Assembly: GCF_000282635.1 (NCBI RefSeq)
Contig: NZ_AKIW01000097.1
Coordinates: 1-64,000 of the forward strand
From: Variovorax sp. CF313
Lineage (GTDB): Bacteria; Pseudomonadota; Gammaproteobacteria; Burkholderiales; Burkholderiaceae_C
DNA: 64,000 bases
Direction: 5' to 3'
In this document: piece after piece, positions 17,539-26,759 of the stretch
Position numbering within the stretch: position 1 is the first letter of the stretch
Layout of the letters: each line of letters starts with the position of its first letter
Translations under genes and position numbers: made by a program
Notes under the pieces: model-generated
What the model was told of the DNA's origin: nothing
Databases searched by the model: none
What the model saw: the letters and a program-made list of their open reading frames with translations, nothing else

Positions 17539-19017
17539 ATGACTCAGTCGAACATCGCTGCCTCGGCAGCATCGCTTTCTCCATCGGGCGGCCAGCAGAG
17601 CGCAGGCGCGACCGGGCCCGGCCGGCTCGGCTTGTGGGTCATGCTCAGCGGCACTTTCCTGGTGGTGCTGGATTTCTTCATCGTCAACGTCGCGCTGCCG
17701 TCGATGCAGCGCGAACTGCTGGCGAGCGCCGGCACCCTGCAGCTGGTGGTGGCGGGCTACGGACTGGCCACCGCGGCGGGACTGATCACCGGCGGCCGGC
17801 TCGGCGACCTGTTCGGCAGGCGCCGCATGTTCATGCTGGGCCTGCTGCTGTTCACGCTGGCCTCCGCGGCCTGCGGCTTCGCGCCGAATGCCGAGATGCT
17901 GGTGGCCGCGCGCGTGCTGCAGGGCCTGGCCGGGGCGCTGCTGCAGCCGCAGGTGCTGGCGATGATCGGGCTGGCCTACATCGGCGAAGGCCGGGCGCGC
18001 GCCTTCGCGGCCTACGGGCTCACGCTGGGGCTCGGTGCCACGCTCGGGCAACTGGTCGGCGGCCTGCTGATCCACGCCGATCCGGCGGGGCTCGGCTGGC
18101 GCAGCTGTTTCCTCATCAACGTGCCCATCGGGCTGCTGGCATGGGTGCTCGCGCCGCGCGTCATTCCGCCGCTGGCGAACAGCGGCAACAGCAGGCTCGA
18201 CCTCGCCGGCATGCTGCTGGCGGCCGCGGGATCGGTGGCCGTGGTGCTGCCGCTGGTGGAAGGGCGCGAGCAAGGCTGGCCGCTGTGGAGCTGGCTGTGC
18301 CTTGCGGCCGCGCTGCCCTTGCTGGCCGCATTCGCTTTTCAGCAGCGCCGGCTCGCCCTGCGCGGCGGTGCGCCGCTGGTGGCGCCGGCGCTGCTGGCCA
18401 ACGGCCGCTTTGTCACGGGCCTGCTCACCACGCTGGCCTTCTACGTGGGCAACGCCTCGCTGTACTTCGTGCTGGCGCTGTACCTGCAGCAGGGCCTGGC
18501 GCTGGGCCCGTTGGCGTCGGGCATGGTCTTCACTTCGCTGGCGGTCGGTTTCTTCGCGACGTCGATGGCCGGTGCGCGCCTCGCACGGCGTTTCGGCGGC
18601 AAGCCGCCCATCGCGCTCGGCGCCCTCGTGCTGGCGGCGGGGCATGCGCTGCAGTTCGTCAACGTGGCGGGATGGGCGGGCCACTCGCATGTGGTCGCCT
18701 GGATGGTCCCGCTGCTGCTGGTGCAGGGCGCAGGCCTCGGCATGGTGATGGCGCCGCTGGTGTCCACCGTGCTGGCCGGCCTGCCGCCGCAGCATGCGGG
18801 CGTGGCCTCGGGCGTGCTGTCGATGGTGCAGCAGGCGAGCAATGCGCTGGGGGTGGCGTTGATCGGGATCCTGTTCTATGGGAGGCTGGAGAATGCGACG
18901 GACACCGCTGCGTATTCGGGCGCGTTCGGGGTGGCGCTGGTGTACCTGATGGTGTCGGCTCTTCTCGTCGCGATGTTCCACTGGCGAGGCACCCGGCCCT
19001 CGGCGCCCCGGTTGTGA
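17539..19017 (+). CDS. MFS exporter, DHA2 (EmrB/QacA) family
   Basis: A 492-residue transporter with about 14 membrane helices. The DHA motif A is present after helix 2 (GGRLGDLFGRRRMFMLG), with motif D-like LDFFIVNVALPSMQ in helix 1 and the motif C region GLTLGLGATLGQLVGG. It is probably a proton-driven exporter of a small toxic compound. The start is the ATG at 17539; an upstream in-frame ATG adds 13 residues. It follows the NTF2-like gene and is under likely AraC control. Confidence 0.92.
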   Translation: MTQSNIAASAASLSPSGGQQSAGATGPGRLGLWVMLSGTFLVVLDFFIVNVALPSMQRELLASAGTLQLVVAGYGLATAAGLITGGRLGDLFGRRRMFMLGLLLFTLASAACGFAPNAEMLVAARVLQGLAGALLQPQVLAMIGLAYIGEGRARAFAAYGLTLGLGATLGQLVGGLLIHADPAGLGWRSCFLINVPIGLLAWVLAPRVIPPLANSGNSRLDLAGMLLAAAGSVAVVLPLVEGREQGWPLWSWLCLAAALPLLAAFAFQQRRLALRGGAPLVAPALLANGRFVTGLLTTLAFYVGNASLYFVLALYLQQGLALGPLASGMVFTSLAVGFFATSMAGARLARRFGGKPPIALGALVLAAGHALQFVNVAGWAGHSHVVAWMVPLLLVQGAGLGMVMAPLVSTVLAGLPPQHAGVASGVLSMVQQASNALGVALIGILFYGRLENATDTAAYSGAFGVALVYLMVSALLVAMFHWRGTRPSAPRL

Positions 19018-19104
19018 CGCCTTGCCCAATCCGGGTATGTGCATGCCCGGATTGGGCTTCTTCCCTGGAGCGTGCCACACTCGCCGCCCGACGACTGGTG
19101 TGCC

Positions 19105-19431
19105 ATGGAATCCGATCTGACCTCAATCACCCAAGCCTTGCGCGACTTCGCCCAGGCCCGCAACTGGGAGCAGTTCCACTCCCCCAAGAACCTCGCGTCG
19201 GCGCTCTCGGTCGAAGCCGCCGAGCTGCTCGAACATTTCCAGTGGCTCACCGAAGCGCAGAGCCGCTCGCTGCCGGCCGACAAGCGCGCCGAGATCGGCA
19301 CGGAGATTGCCGACGTCTTCCTCTACCTGCTCCAGCTTGCCGACAAGCTCGGCATCGACCTGGTGGAAGCGGCAAGAAGCAAGATGCTGGTCAACGCCCG
19401 GAAGTACCCGGCACCGCCGCCGTCCGCCTGA
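19105..19431 (+). CDS. MazG-like nucleotide pyrophosphohydrolase
   Basis: A 108-residue all-alpha NTP pyrophosphatase of the dCTPase/RS21-C6 type. The metal-binding EXXE (EAAE in SVEAAELLEHFQW) and EXXD (EIAD in EIGTEIADVFLYLLQLAD) pairs are both intact. It should cleave non-canonical or excess (d)NTPs to monophosphates. Single domain, standard length. It stands alone between the exporter and the urea importer operon. Confidence 0.93.
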   Translation: MESDLTSITQALRDFAQARNWEQFHSPKNLASALSVEAAELLEHFQWLTEAQSRSLPADKRAEIGTEIADVFLYLLQLADKLGIDLVEAARSKMLVNARKYPAPPPSA

Positions 19432-19495
19432 GTACCTCCGTGTACGCCACCCGGCGTATTTCCCCGTCCTGGTGCATTCCGCAAACTCCCTCCCA

Positions 19496-19514
19496 CGCCA
19501 GCACAGCGCTGGCG
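19496..19514. promoter_or_regulatory. Inverted repeat upstream of urtA
   Basis: CGCCAGC-ACAGC-GCTGGCG is a perfect 7-base inverted repeat ending 33 bases before the urtA start. It may be an operator or a leader hairpin. No factor can be named. Confidence 0.4.
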
Positions 19515-19547
19515 CCAAGGTCAACCAACCCCGGAGCAGGAGTCCAC

Positions 19548-20816
19548 ATGCAACGTCGTTTCACACTCAAGGCGCTCACCGCCGCCGTCGCGCTGGCCAG
19601 CATTTCTGCTGCGCCCGCATTTGCCGCCGACACCATCAAGGTCGGCGTGCTGCACTCGCTGTCGGGCACGATGGCCATCTCGGAAACCGTGTTGAAGGAC
19701 ACCGTTCTGATGGCCATCGACGACATCAACAAGAAGGGCGGCGTGCTGGGCAAGCAGCTCGAACCCGTGGTGGTCGACCCGGCCTCCAACTGGCCCCTGT
19801 TCGCCGAAAAGACCAAGCAGCTGCTCGGCCAGGACAAGGTCTCGGTGATCTTCGGCTGCTGGACCTCGGTGTCGCGCAAGTCGGTGCTGCCGGTGGTCGA
19901 GGAAATGAACGGCCTGCTGTTCTACCCCGTGCAGTACGAGGGTGAAGAGCTCTCGAAGAACGTGTTCTACACGGGCGCAGCGCCCAACCAGCAAGCCATC
20001 CCGGCCGTCGACTACCTGATGAGCAAGGAAGGCGGCGGCGCCAAGCGCTGGGTGCTGCTGGGCACCGACTACGTGTACCCCCGCACCACCAACAAGATCC
20101 TGCGCGCCTACCTGAAGAGCAAGGGCGTGAAGGACACCGACATCGACGAGAAGTACACGCCGTTCGGCCACAGCGACTACCAGACCATCGTTGCCGACAT
20201 CAAGAAGTTCTCGGCCGGCGGCAAGACGGCGGTGGTCTCGACCATCAACGGCGACTCCAACGTGCCCTTCTACAAGGAACTCGGCAACGCCGGCCTGAAG
20301 GCCAAGGACGTGCCCGTGGTTGCCTTCTCGGTGGGTGAAGAAGAGCTGCGCGGCGTGGACACCAAGCCGCTGGTGGGCCACCTTGCCGCATGGAACTACT
20401 TCATGTCGATCAAGAACCCGACCAACACGGCTTTCATCAAGCAGTGGAGCGAGTACGCCAAGGCCAAGAACATCGCCGGCCACAAGGACAAGCCGCTCAC
20501 CAACGACCCGATGGAAGCCACCTGGATCGGCATCCACATGTGGAAGCAGGCGGTCGAGAAGGCCAAGTCGACCGACACCGACAAGGTGATCGCCGCCATG
20601 GCCGGCCAGACCTTCACGGCCCCCTCGGGCATCGTGTCGAAGATGGACGAGAAGAACCACCACCTGCACAAGAGCGTGTTCATCGGCGAGATCAAGGCCG
20701 ATGGCCAGTTCAACGTGGTGTGGAAGACGCCGGGCCCGGTCAAGGCCAAGCCGTGGAGTCCGTACATCGAAGGCAACGACAAGAAGCCGGACCAGCCGGC
20801 TGGCAAGTCGCTGTAA
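19548..20816 (+). CDS. urtA: Urea ABC transporter, substrate-binding protein
   Basis: A 422-residue periplasmic receptor. It has a clear signal peptide (about 27 residues, ending in APAFAA) and the UrtA/FmdD-type body, with segments such as VGVLHSLSGTMAISE, FGCWTSVSRKSVLPVVE and NGLLFYPVQYEGEE that are diagnostic of urea/short-amide binding proteins rather than LivK. It is the first gene of urtABCDE. Expression in relatives is under nitrogen control; no NtrC or sigma-54 site could be confirmed in the spacer. Confidence 0.96.
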   Translation: MQRRFTLKALTAAVALASISAAPAFAADTIKVGVLHSLSGTMAISETVLKDTVLMAIDDINKKGGVLGKQLEPVVVDPASNWPLFAEKTKQLLGQDKVSVIFGCWTSVSRKSVLPVVEEMNGLLFYPVQYEGEELSKNVFYTGAAPNQQAIPAVDYLMSKEGGGAKRWVLLGTDYVYPRTTNKILRAYLKSKGVKDTDIDEKYTPFGHSDYQTIVADIKKFSAGGKTAVVSTINGDSNVPFYKELGNAGLKAKDVPVVAFSVGEEELRGVDTKPLVGHLAAWNYFMSIKNPTNTAFIKQWSEYAKAKNIAGHKDKPLTNDPMEATWIGIHMWKQAVEKAKSTDTDKVIAAMAGQTFTAPSGIVSKMDEKNHHLHKSVFIGEIKADGQFNVVWKTPGPVKAKPWSPYIEGNDKKPDQPAGKSL

Positions 20817-20825
20817 GTGTGCTTT

Positions 20826-20944
20826 TCTCCCTCCCCCGCTGGGGGAGGGCAGGGGTGGGGGCTGGCGGCGGTCGATTCGAGCGCTGCGCTTGTGCAGGTG
20901 CCGCGTGCCCCCACCCCAACCCTCCCCCGGAAGGGGAGGGAGCC
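20826..20944. repeat. Palindromic intergenic repeat, copy 1 (urtA-urtB)
   Basis: About 119 bases with a hairpin at each end: CTCCCTCCCCC/GGGGGAGGG at the left and CCTCCCCC/GGGGAGGG at the right. The inner arms GGGGTGGGGG and CCCCCACCCC are also complementary. The 3' arm GTGCCCCCACCCCAACCC is identical to copy 2 at 32121-32237. The element lies inside the urt operon and may slow or terminate transcription, or stabilise urtA mRNA, so that the binding protein is made in excess. Confidence 0.8.
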
Positions 20945-20965
20945 AACCCCAATCCCACTTTCAAG

Positions 20966-22549
20966 ATGCTTCGACGAACCCTTCACTGCGCCTTTGCCGC
21001 CATGCTCCTCATGGCATCGGCCGCCCACGCGCTGACCGCCGACGAAGCCCGGGCCATCGCCTCCGGCGAATCCGAAGCCCGCATCGCCGCGCTCAACAAG
21101 GCCGTGCTCACGGCCGACGAGAAGACTGCCGCCTTCATCCAGGCGATGTCCGACGACGCAGTCAAGTACTCCGAAGACAAGGTCTTCGTGATGAAGGACG
21201 ACAAAGGCTTCGACCCCGTCACCGGCGCCGAGCTGAAAGTGCCCGACACCGCCGAAGACGTCGTCAACAACAACCTCATGCGCGGCGCGCTCGATGCCGC
21301 GCAGGCCGCGCTCAAGCTCACGAGCAAGGACGACGCGGTGCGCGCCGAAGCCGCACAGGCCCTGTTCAAGGAGCCCGACGAATCACGCATCCCGATGGTC
21401 GAGAAGGCGCTGGCCGCCGAGACCAACCCGAAGATCAAGGCGCAACTCGAACTGGTGCGCGCCGCCAGCATGCTCACCAGCGCCGACAAGGCCAAGCGCC
21501 TCGTGGCCGCGAAGGAACTGGGCAGCAACCGCAACCCCGACACCAAGCTGCTGCTCAACCAGCGCCTGGCCGACGAAACCGAAGCGGACGTCAAGGCCGC
21601 CATCGTCGCGTCCATCGCCAGCATCGACGGCTCGCTGGTCTGGGGCGACCGCATCAACGCCGTGTTCAGCGGCATCAGCCTGGGCTCGGTGCTGCTGCTC
21701 GCCGCGCTGGGCCTCGCCATCACCTACGGGCTGATGGGCGTCATCAACATGGCGCATGGCGAGCTGATGATGATCGGCGCCTACGCCACCTACGTGATGC
21801 AGGGCATCTTCCAGAAGTACCTGCCCGAGTCGACGTTCGGGCTGTACCTCGTCGCTGCGATCCCGGTGTCGTTCCTCGCATCGGCGCTGGTCGGCGCGGT
21901 GCTCGAACGCGGCGTGATCCGCTTCCTCTACGGCCGCCCGCTCGAGACGCTGCTCGCCACCTGGGGCATCAGCCTGATGCTGCAGCAACTCGTGCGCACG
22001 CTGTTCGGCGCGCAGAACGTCGGTGTGGAAAACCCCGGCTGGATGAGCGGCGGCTTCTCGATGCTGAGCAACGTCACGTTGCCGTGGAACCGCATCTGCA
22101 TCATTATTTTTGCGGCGCTGGTGTTGCTCGCGATGGGATGGCTCATCGGCAAGACGCGGCTGGGCCTGTTCGTGCGCGGCGTCACGCAGAACCGTCCGAT
22201 CGCCTCGTGCATGGGCGTGAACACCGCGCGCATCGACACCTACGCCTTCGCGCTCGGCTCCGGCATCGCGGGCCTTGCCGGCTGCGCGCTGAGCCAGATC
22301 GGCAACGTCGGCCCCGACCTGGGCCAGAGCTACATCGTCGACAGCTTCATGGTGGTCGTGATGGGCGGTGTCGGCCAGCTCGCGGGCACCGTGTATGCGG
22401 CGCTGGGGCTGGGCATTCTCAACAAGTTCATCGAAGGCTGGGCGGGCGCGGTGCTCGCGAAGATCGCGGTGCTTGTCTTCATCATCATCTTCATCCAGAA
22501 GCGGCCGCAGGGCATCTTCGCAATGAAAGGCCGGAGCGCTGAGGCATGA
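20966..22549 (+). CDS. urtB: Urea ABC transporter, permease UrtB
   Basis: A 527-residue protein. It begins with a signal peptide and a periplasmic alpha-helical domain of about 200 residues (repeated Ala-rich helices such as LNKAVLTADEKTAAFIQAMSD), followed by the LivH-type permease (GLAITYGLMGVINMAHGELM, then MGVINMAHGEL-like turns, ending in IQKRPQGIFAMKGR). The N-terminal extension is a known feature of UrtB and absent from LivH. The stop overlaps urtC by four bases. The start ATG at 20966 lies just after the palindromic repeat. Confidence 0.95.
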   Translation: MLRRTLHCAFAAMLLMASAAHALTADEARAIASGESEARIAALNKAVLTADEKTAAFIQAMSDDAVKYSEDKVFVMKDDKGFDPVTGAELKVPDTAEDVVNNNLMRGALDAAQAALKLTSKDDAVRAEAAQALFKEPDESRIPMVEKALAAETNPKIKAQLELVRAASMLTSADKAKRLVAAKELGSNRNPDTKLLLNQRLADETEADVKAAIVASIASIDGSLVWGDRINAVFSGISLGSVLLLAALGLAITYGLMGVINMAHGELMMIGAYATYVMQGIFQKYLPESTFGLYLVAAIPVSFLASALVGAVLERGVIRFLYGRPLETLLATWGISLMLQQLVRTLFGAQNVGVENPGWMSGGFSMLSNVTLPWNRICIIIFAALVLLAMGWLIGKTRLGLFVRGVTQNRPIASCMGVNTARIDTYAFALGSGIAGLAGCALSQIGNVGPDLGQSYIVDSFMVVVMGGVGQLAGTVYAALGLGILNKFIEGWAGAVLAKIAVLVFIIIFIQKRPQGIFAMKGRSAEA

Positions 22550-23784
22550 GCAAGGTCGTACTTCCAACCAAGGGGCCGCTGCTGAGCGGCAAGGGCTGGA
22601 CGGCCTTCTTCGTCGCGCTCATCGTGGTTTGCGCGGTCGCGCCGGCGCTCAACATGTGGGTGCCCGCAGACAGCCCGCTGCACATGAGCGACTACGCCGT
22701 GGCACTGGTCGGCAAGATCATGTGCTACGCGATCTGCGCGCTGGCCATGGACCTGATCTGGGGCTACACCGGCATCCTCTCGCTGGGCCACGGCCTCTTC
22801 TTCGCGCTGGGCGGCTACATGATGGGCATGTACCTCATGCGCCAGATCGGCCGCGACGGCAACTACAAGAGCGACCTGCCCGACTTCATGGTGTTCCTCG
22901 ACTGGAAGACGCTGCCCTGGCACTGGACCTTCAGCGACAGCTTCATCGCCACGCTGATTCTGGTCGTCGCGGTGCCGGGCCTCATCGCCTTCGTGTTCGG
23001 CTTCTTCGCCTTCCGTTCGCGCATCAAGGGCGTGTACTTCTCGATCATCACGCAGGCGATGACTTTCGCGGCCATGCTGCTGTTCTTCCGCAACGAGACG
23101 GGTTTCGGCGGCAACAACGGCTTCACCGACTTCAAGCGCATCCTGAATATTCCGATCGCCACGCAGGAGATGCGCATGACGCTGTTCGCGCTCACCGGCG
23201 CCACGCTGCTGGGCTTCTTCCTCTTTGCGAAGTGGCTCATCGGCAGCAAGTTTGGCCGCGTGCTGCAGGCCATTCGCGACGCCGAGACCCGCGTGATGTT
23301 CTCGGGCTACAACCCGCTGCCGTACAAGCTCACGATCTGGGTCATTTCCGCGATCATGTGCGGCGTGGCCGGCGCGCTGTACGTGCCGCAGGTCGGCATC
23401 ATCAACCCCGGCGAGATGAGCGCGGCCAACTCCATCGAGATCGCGATCTGGGCCGCGGTAGGCGGGCGCGCGACGTTGATCGGGCCGATCATCGGCGCCT
23501 TCATCGTCAACGGCGCGAAGAGCTGGCTCACGGTGGCGTACCCCGAGTACTGGCTGTACTTCCTGGGCGCGCTGTTCATTGCCGTCACGCTGTTCCTGCC
23601 GAACGGCATCGTGGGGCTGGTGCGCAAGTGGTTGTCGAGGGAGAAGGCACCGGCGGCCGGCGCCACGGCGGCGGTGAGCGACGGCCGCGAAGAAGCGCAA
23701 CGCGCACTCGCCGCCTCGCAGGGCATGGAGCCGGAATCGCTGCACGCGCCGCTGGGCGCCGAACCGAAGGGAGCACGCGCATGA
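22546..23784 (+). CDS. urtC: Urea ABC transporter, permease UrtC
   Basis: A 412-residue LivM-type permease that pairs with UrtB. Family motifs include LAMDLIWGYTGILSLGHGLFF near residue 70 and AAVGGRATLIGPIIGAFIVN near residue 305. About 40 C-terminal residues (from KAPAAGATA onward) are hydrophilic and likely a disordered cytoplasmic tail, longer than usual. It is coupled to both neighbours by ATGA overlaps. Confidence 0.95.
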   Translation: MSKVVLPTKGPLLSGKGWTAFFVALIVVCAVAPALNMWVPADSPLHMSDYAVALVGKIMCYAICALAMDLIWGYTGILSLGHGLFFALGGYMMGMYLMRQIGRDGNYKSDLPDFMVFLDWKTLPWHWTFSDSFIATLILVVAVPGLIAFVFGFFAFRSRIKGVYFSIITQAMTFAAMLLFFRNETGFGGNNGFTDFKRILNIPIATQEMRMTLFALTGATLLGFFLFAKWLIGSKFGRVLQAIRDAETRVMFSGYNPLPYKLTIWVISAIMCGVAGALYVPQVGIINPGEMSAANSIEIAIWAAVGGRATLIGPIIGAFIVNGAKSWLTVAYPEYWLYFLGALFIAVTLFLPNGIVGLVRKWLSREKAPAAGATAAVSDGREEAQRALAASQGMEPESLHAPLGAEPKGARA

Positions 23785-24659
23785 CCCCCGACCTGATGGA
23801 AGCCGGCGCCGAGCGCGCCGCACGCGCCCGCGGCATGCCCTACGACAGCGGCAGCACCGAATCGGGTGGCCGCGCCGCCGACTTCGGCCGCCACGTCACG
23901 CCGGGCGAGGTCGACGTCACCCATGGCCGCATCCTCTACCTCGAGGACGTGAGCGTGAGCTTCGACGGCTTCAAGGCCATCAACAAGCTGTCGCTCGACA
24001 TCGCGCCGGGCGAACTGCGCTGCATCATCGGCCCCAACGGAGCGGGCAAGACCACGATGATGGACATCATCACCGGCAAGACCCGGCCCGACGAGGGCAC
24101 CGTGTTCTTCGGCAGCACCATCGACCTGCTGCGTCATCGCGAAGCGGACATCGCGCAACTGGGCATCGGCCGCAAGTTCCAGAAGCCGACCGTGTTCGAG
24201 CACCTGACCGTGTTCGAGAACCTCGAGCTCGCGCTGAAGACCGACAAGGGCGTGCGCGCGTCGATGCTGTTCAGGCTCGACTCGGCGCAGAGCGACCGGC
24301 TGGCCGAAGTGCTGCAGACCATCCATCTCGCCGACAGCGTGTCGCGCCTCGCGGGCAACCTGAGCCACGGCCAGAAGCAGTGGCTCGAAATCGGCATGCT
24401 GCTGATGCAGGACCCGAAGCTGCTGCTGCTCGACGAGCCTGTGGCCGGCATGACCGACGAGGAAACGGCGCGCACGGCGGAGCTGTTCCTCACGCTCAAG
24501 GGCAAGCACTCGCTGATGGTGGTGGAGCACGACATGAGCTTCATCCGCACCATCTCCGAAATCGTCACCGTGCTGTGCGACGGCTCCGTGCTTGCGCAGG
24601 GCACGCTGGACGAAGTGCAGGCCGACGAGCGCGTGATCGAGGTCTATCTCGGCCGCTGA
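23781..24659 (+). CDS. urtD: Urea ABC transporter, ATP-binding protein UrtD
   Basis: A 292-residue LivG-type ATPase. Walker A is GPNGAGKTT, the signature is LSHGQKQWLEIGMLL, and Walker B is LLLLDEPVAGMTDEE; the H-loop His is in MVVEHDMSFIR. Before the ATPase fold there is an extra N-terminal stretch of about 50 residues rich in Gly, Ala and Arg, which most UrtD proteins lack or have shorter. The ATG in the ATGA overlap with urtC gives this long form; an internal start is possible. Confidence 0.95.
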   Translation: MTPDLMEAGAERAARARGMPYDSGSTESGGRAADFGRHVTPGEVDVTHGRILYLEDVSVSFDGFKAINKLSLDIAPGELRCIIGPNGAGKTTMMDIITGKTRPDEGTVFFGSTIDLLRHREADIAQLGIGRKFQKPTVFEHLTVFENLELALKTDKGVRASMLFRLDSAQSDRLAEVLQTIHLADSVSRLAGNLSHGQKQWLEIGMLLMQDPKLLLLDEPVAGMTDEETARTAELFLTLKGKHSLMVVEHDMSFIRTISEIVTVLCDGSVLAQGTLDEVQADERVIEVYLGR

Positions 24660-24671
24660 GGAACCGAACCC

Positions 24672-25364
24672 ATGCTCACAGTCAAGAACATCCACCAGTA
24701 CTACGGCGGCTCCCACATCCTGCGCGACGTGAGCTTCGAGGCCACGCTCGGCAAGGTCACCGTGCTGCTCGGCCGCAACGGCGTAGGCAAGACCACGCTG
24801 CTCAAGTCGCTGATGGGCCTCGTCCCCATCAAGAGCGGCAGCATCGAACTCGAAGGCAAGCCGATCCAAAAGGCCACGCCCTACGACAGGGCCAGGGCCG
24901 GCATCGGCTTCGTCCCTCAAGGCCGCGAAATCTTCGCCAGGCTCACGGTGGAAGAAAACCTGCGCATGGGCCTCGCCTACAAGAGCGGCAGCACGCCCAT
25001 CCCGCAGGAACTGTTCGAGCTGTTCCCCGTGCTCAAGCAGATGATCAACAGACGAGGCGGCGACCTCTCCGGCGGCCAGCAGCAGCAGCTCGCCATCGCG
25101 CGCGCCCTGGCCCCCAAGCCCAGGCTGCTGATCCTCGACGAGCCCACCGAAGGCATCCAGCCGAGCATCATCAAGGACATCGGCCGCGTCATCCGCATGC
25201 TGGCCGACCGCGGCGACATGGCCATCGTGCTGTGCGAGCAGTACTACGACTTCGCCCAGGAACTGGCCGACGACTATCTCGTGATGGAGCGCGGTGAAGT
25301 CATCGCGCGCGGGCTCGGCAAGGACATGGAAGCGCAGGGCGTGCGGCAGCTGGTGGCGATCTGA
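24672..25364 (+). CDS. urtE: Urea ABC transporter, ATP-binding protein UrtE
   Basis: A 230-residue LivF-type ATPase, partner of UrtD. Walker A is GRNGVGKTT, the signature LSGGQQQQLAIARAL, and Walker B LLILDEPTEGIQPSI. The segment IHQYYGGSHILRDVSF at the N-terminus is typical of UrtE. It is the last urt gene. No urease genes follow in the window, unlike many genomes where ureDABC comes next. Confidence 0.96.
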   Translation: MLTVKNIHQYYGGSHILRDVSFEATLGKVTVLLGRNGVGKTTLLKSLMGLVPIKSGSIELEGKPIQKATPYDRARAGIGFVPQGREIFARLTVEENLRMGLAYKSGSTPIPQELFELFPVLKQMINRRGGDLSGGQQQQLAIARALAPKPRLLILDEPTEGIQPSIIKDIGRVIRMLADRGDMAIVLCEQYYDFAQELADDYLVMERGEVIARGLGKDMEAQGVRQLVAI

Positions 25365-25496
25365 GCCCACTGACCAGGCCCTCGCGGCCCTGCCAGTACA
25401 AGGTCTTCGGCAATTGCGTACCGGCGCGATTTCAGGGTTTACCCTAAAATCGCGCCTTGCCCGCGGCCGCCGGGCACCCCTCCCAGGAGCCTGGCC

Positions 25497-26747
25497 TTGA
25501 ACGCCTCCCCACCCGCGCTGGACAGCGCGGTCACCGACATTTCTTCCTTTTCCCTGCCTTCGGGCAAGCCCGCCAACTTCCTGCGCGCGGTGCTCGCGCT
25601 TGGCGTCGGCGGCTTCGCCATCGGCACCGGCGAGTTCGTCATCATGGGCCTGCTGCCCGAGGTCGCGAAAGACATCGGCGTGAGCATTCCCCAGGCCGGC
25701 CACGTCATCAGCGCCTATGCGCTCGGCGTGGTGATCGGCGCGCCGGTGCTCGCGGTGCTGGCCGCCGGCTGGCGCCGCCGCGCGCTGCTGATCGCGCTCA
25801 TGGCCGTGTTCGCGGCCGGCAACTTCGCCAGCGCCGCGGCTCCCAACTACCTGCTGCTGAACCTGCTGCGCTTCGCCGCCGGACTGCCGCACGGCACCTA
25901 CTTCGGCGTGGCCGCGCTGGTGGCCGCCACGCTCGCTCCGCCGGGGCGCCGCGCGCGGGCCGTGGGGCTCGTAATGCTCGGGCTCACCGGTGCCACGCTG
26001 GTGGGCGTGCCCATCGCGGCATGGCTGGGCCAGTTCTTCGGCTGGCGCGCGGCCTTCGTGTTCGTGGGCCTCATCGCGCTGGTGGCCATCGCGCTGCTTC
26101 GCCGCGACATTCCCGACATGGCGCCCGCCGCCGGCGCCAGCCCCTGGCGCGAACTCGGCGCGCTCAGGCGCAAGCAGGTGTGGTTCACGCTGGGCATCGC
26201 CGCCATCGGCTTCGGCGGCATGTTCTCGGTGTTCAGCTACATCAAGCCCACGCTGATCGAGGTGGCCGGCATGCCGGTGGGCGGCGTGCCCATCGTGCTC
26301 GCGCTCTTCGGCCTCGGCATGGTGGTGGGCAACCTCGTGGGCTCGCGGCTGGCCGACAAGTCGCTGATGCGCACCATCGGCGGTGTCCTGGCCTATGCGG
26401 CGCTGGTGCTCGCGGTGTTCACCTTCGCGGCGCACCACGTCGTGGCTGCAGCATTCACCGTGTTCCTTATCGGCTCGACCGTGGCCATCGGCCCGGCCCT
26501 GCAGATCCGCCTGATGGACGTGGCCGGCGACGCGCAGACGCTCGCCGCCGCGCTCAACCACTCGGCCTTCAACATGGCCAACGCGCTCGGCGCATGGCTT
26601 GGCGGCGTGGCGATTTCCGCCGGGCTGGGCTGGACTTCGACCGGCTGGGTCGGCGCACTGCTCGCTTTGGCGGGCCTGGGCATCTTCGGCTGGGCGATCG
26701 CAAGCGCCCGTGCCGCCGCACGCCGGCCGGCCGCCGTCGCCTTCTGA
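25497..26747 (+). CDS. MFS transporter, DHA1 (AraJ/PbuE-like)
   Basis: A 416-residue protein with 12 helices. Motifs match the DHA1 group of sugar, nucleoside or drug exporters: GTGEFVIMGLLPEVAKDIGV in helix 1, GLPHGTYFGVAAL in helix 4 and NMANALGAWLGG in helix 11. The start is a TTG at 25497 preceded by CCAGGAG; the first plausible ATG lies too far inside helix 1. It is separated from urtE by 132 bases and is probably its own unit. Confidence 0.9.
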   Translation: MNASPPALDSAVTDISSFSLPSGKPANFLRAVLALGVGGFAIGTGEFVIMGLLPEVAKDIGVSIPQAGHVISAYALGVVIGAPVLAVLAAGWRRRALLIALMAVFAAGNFASAAAPNYLLLNLLRFAAGLPHGTYFGVAALVAATLAPPGRRARAVGLVMLGLTGATLVGVPIAAWLGQFFGWRAAFVFVGLIALVAIALLRRDIPDMAPAAGASPWRELGALRRKQVWFTLGIAAIGFGGMFSVFSYIKPTLIEVAGMPVGGVPIVLALFGLGMVVGNLVGSRLADKSLMRTIGGVLAYAALVLAVFTFAAHHVVAAAFTVFLIGSTVAIGPALQIRLMDVAGDAQTLAAALNHSAFNMANALGAWLGGVAISAGLGWTSTGWVGALLALAGLGIFGWAIASARAAARRPAAVAF

Positions 26748-26759
26748 GCCGGCTGCCGG

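Noticed and set aside
19432..19547. Sigma-54 promoter upstream of urtA
   Set aside because: The best GG/GC pair (GGTGCATTCCGC) has 8 instead of 10 bases between the invariant dinucleotides.
23307..26561. A 1084-codon open frame on the minus strand across urtCDE and the MFS gene
   Set aside because: It is a shadow caused by high G+C; the plus-strand genes have clear family motifs and ribosome sites throughout.
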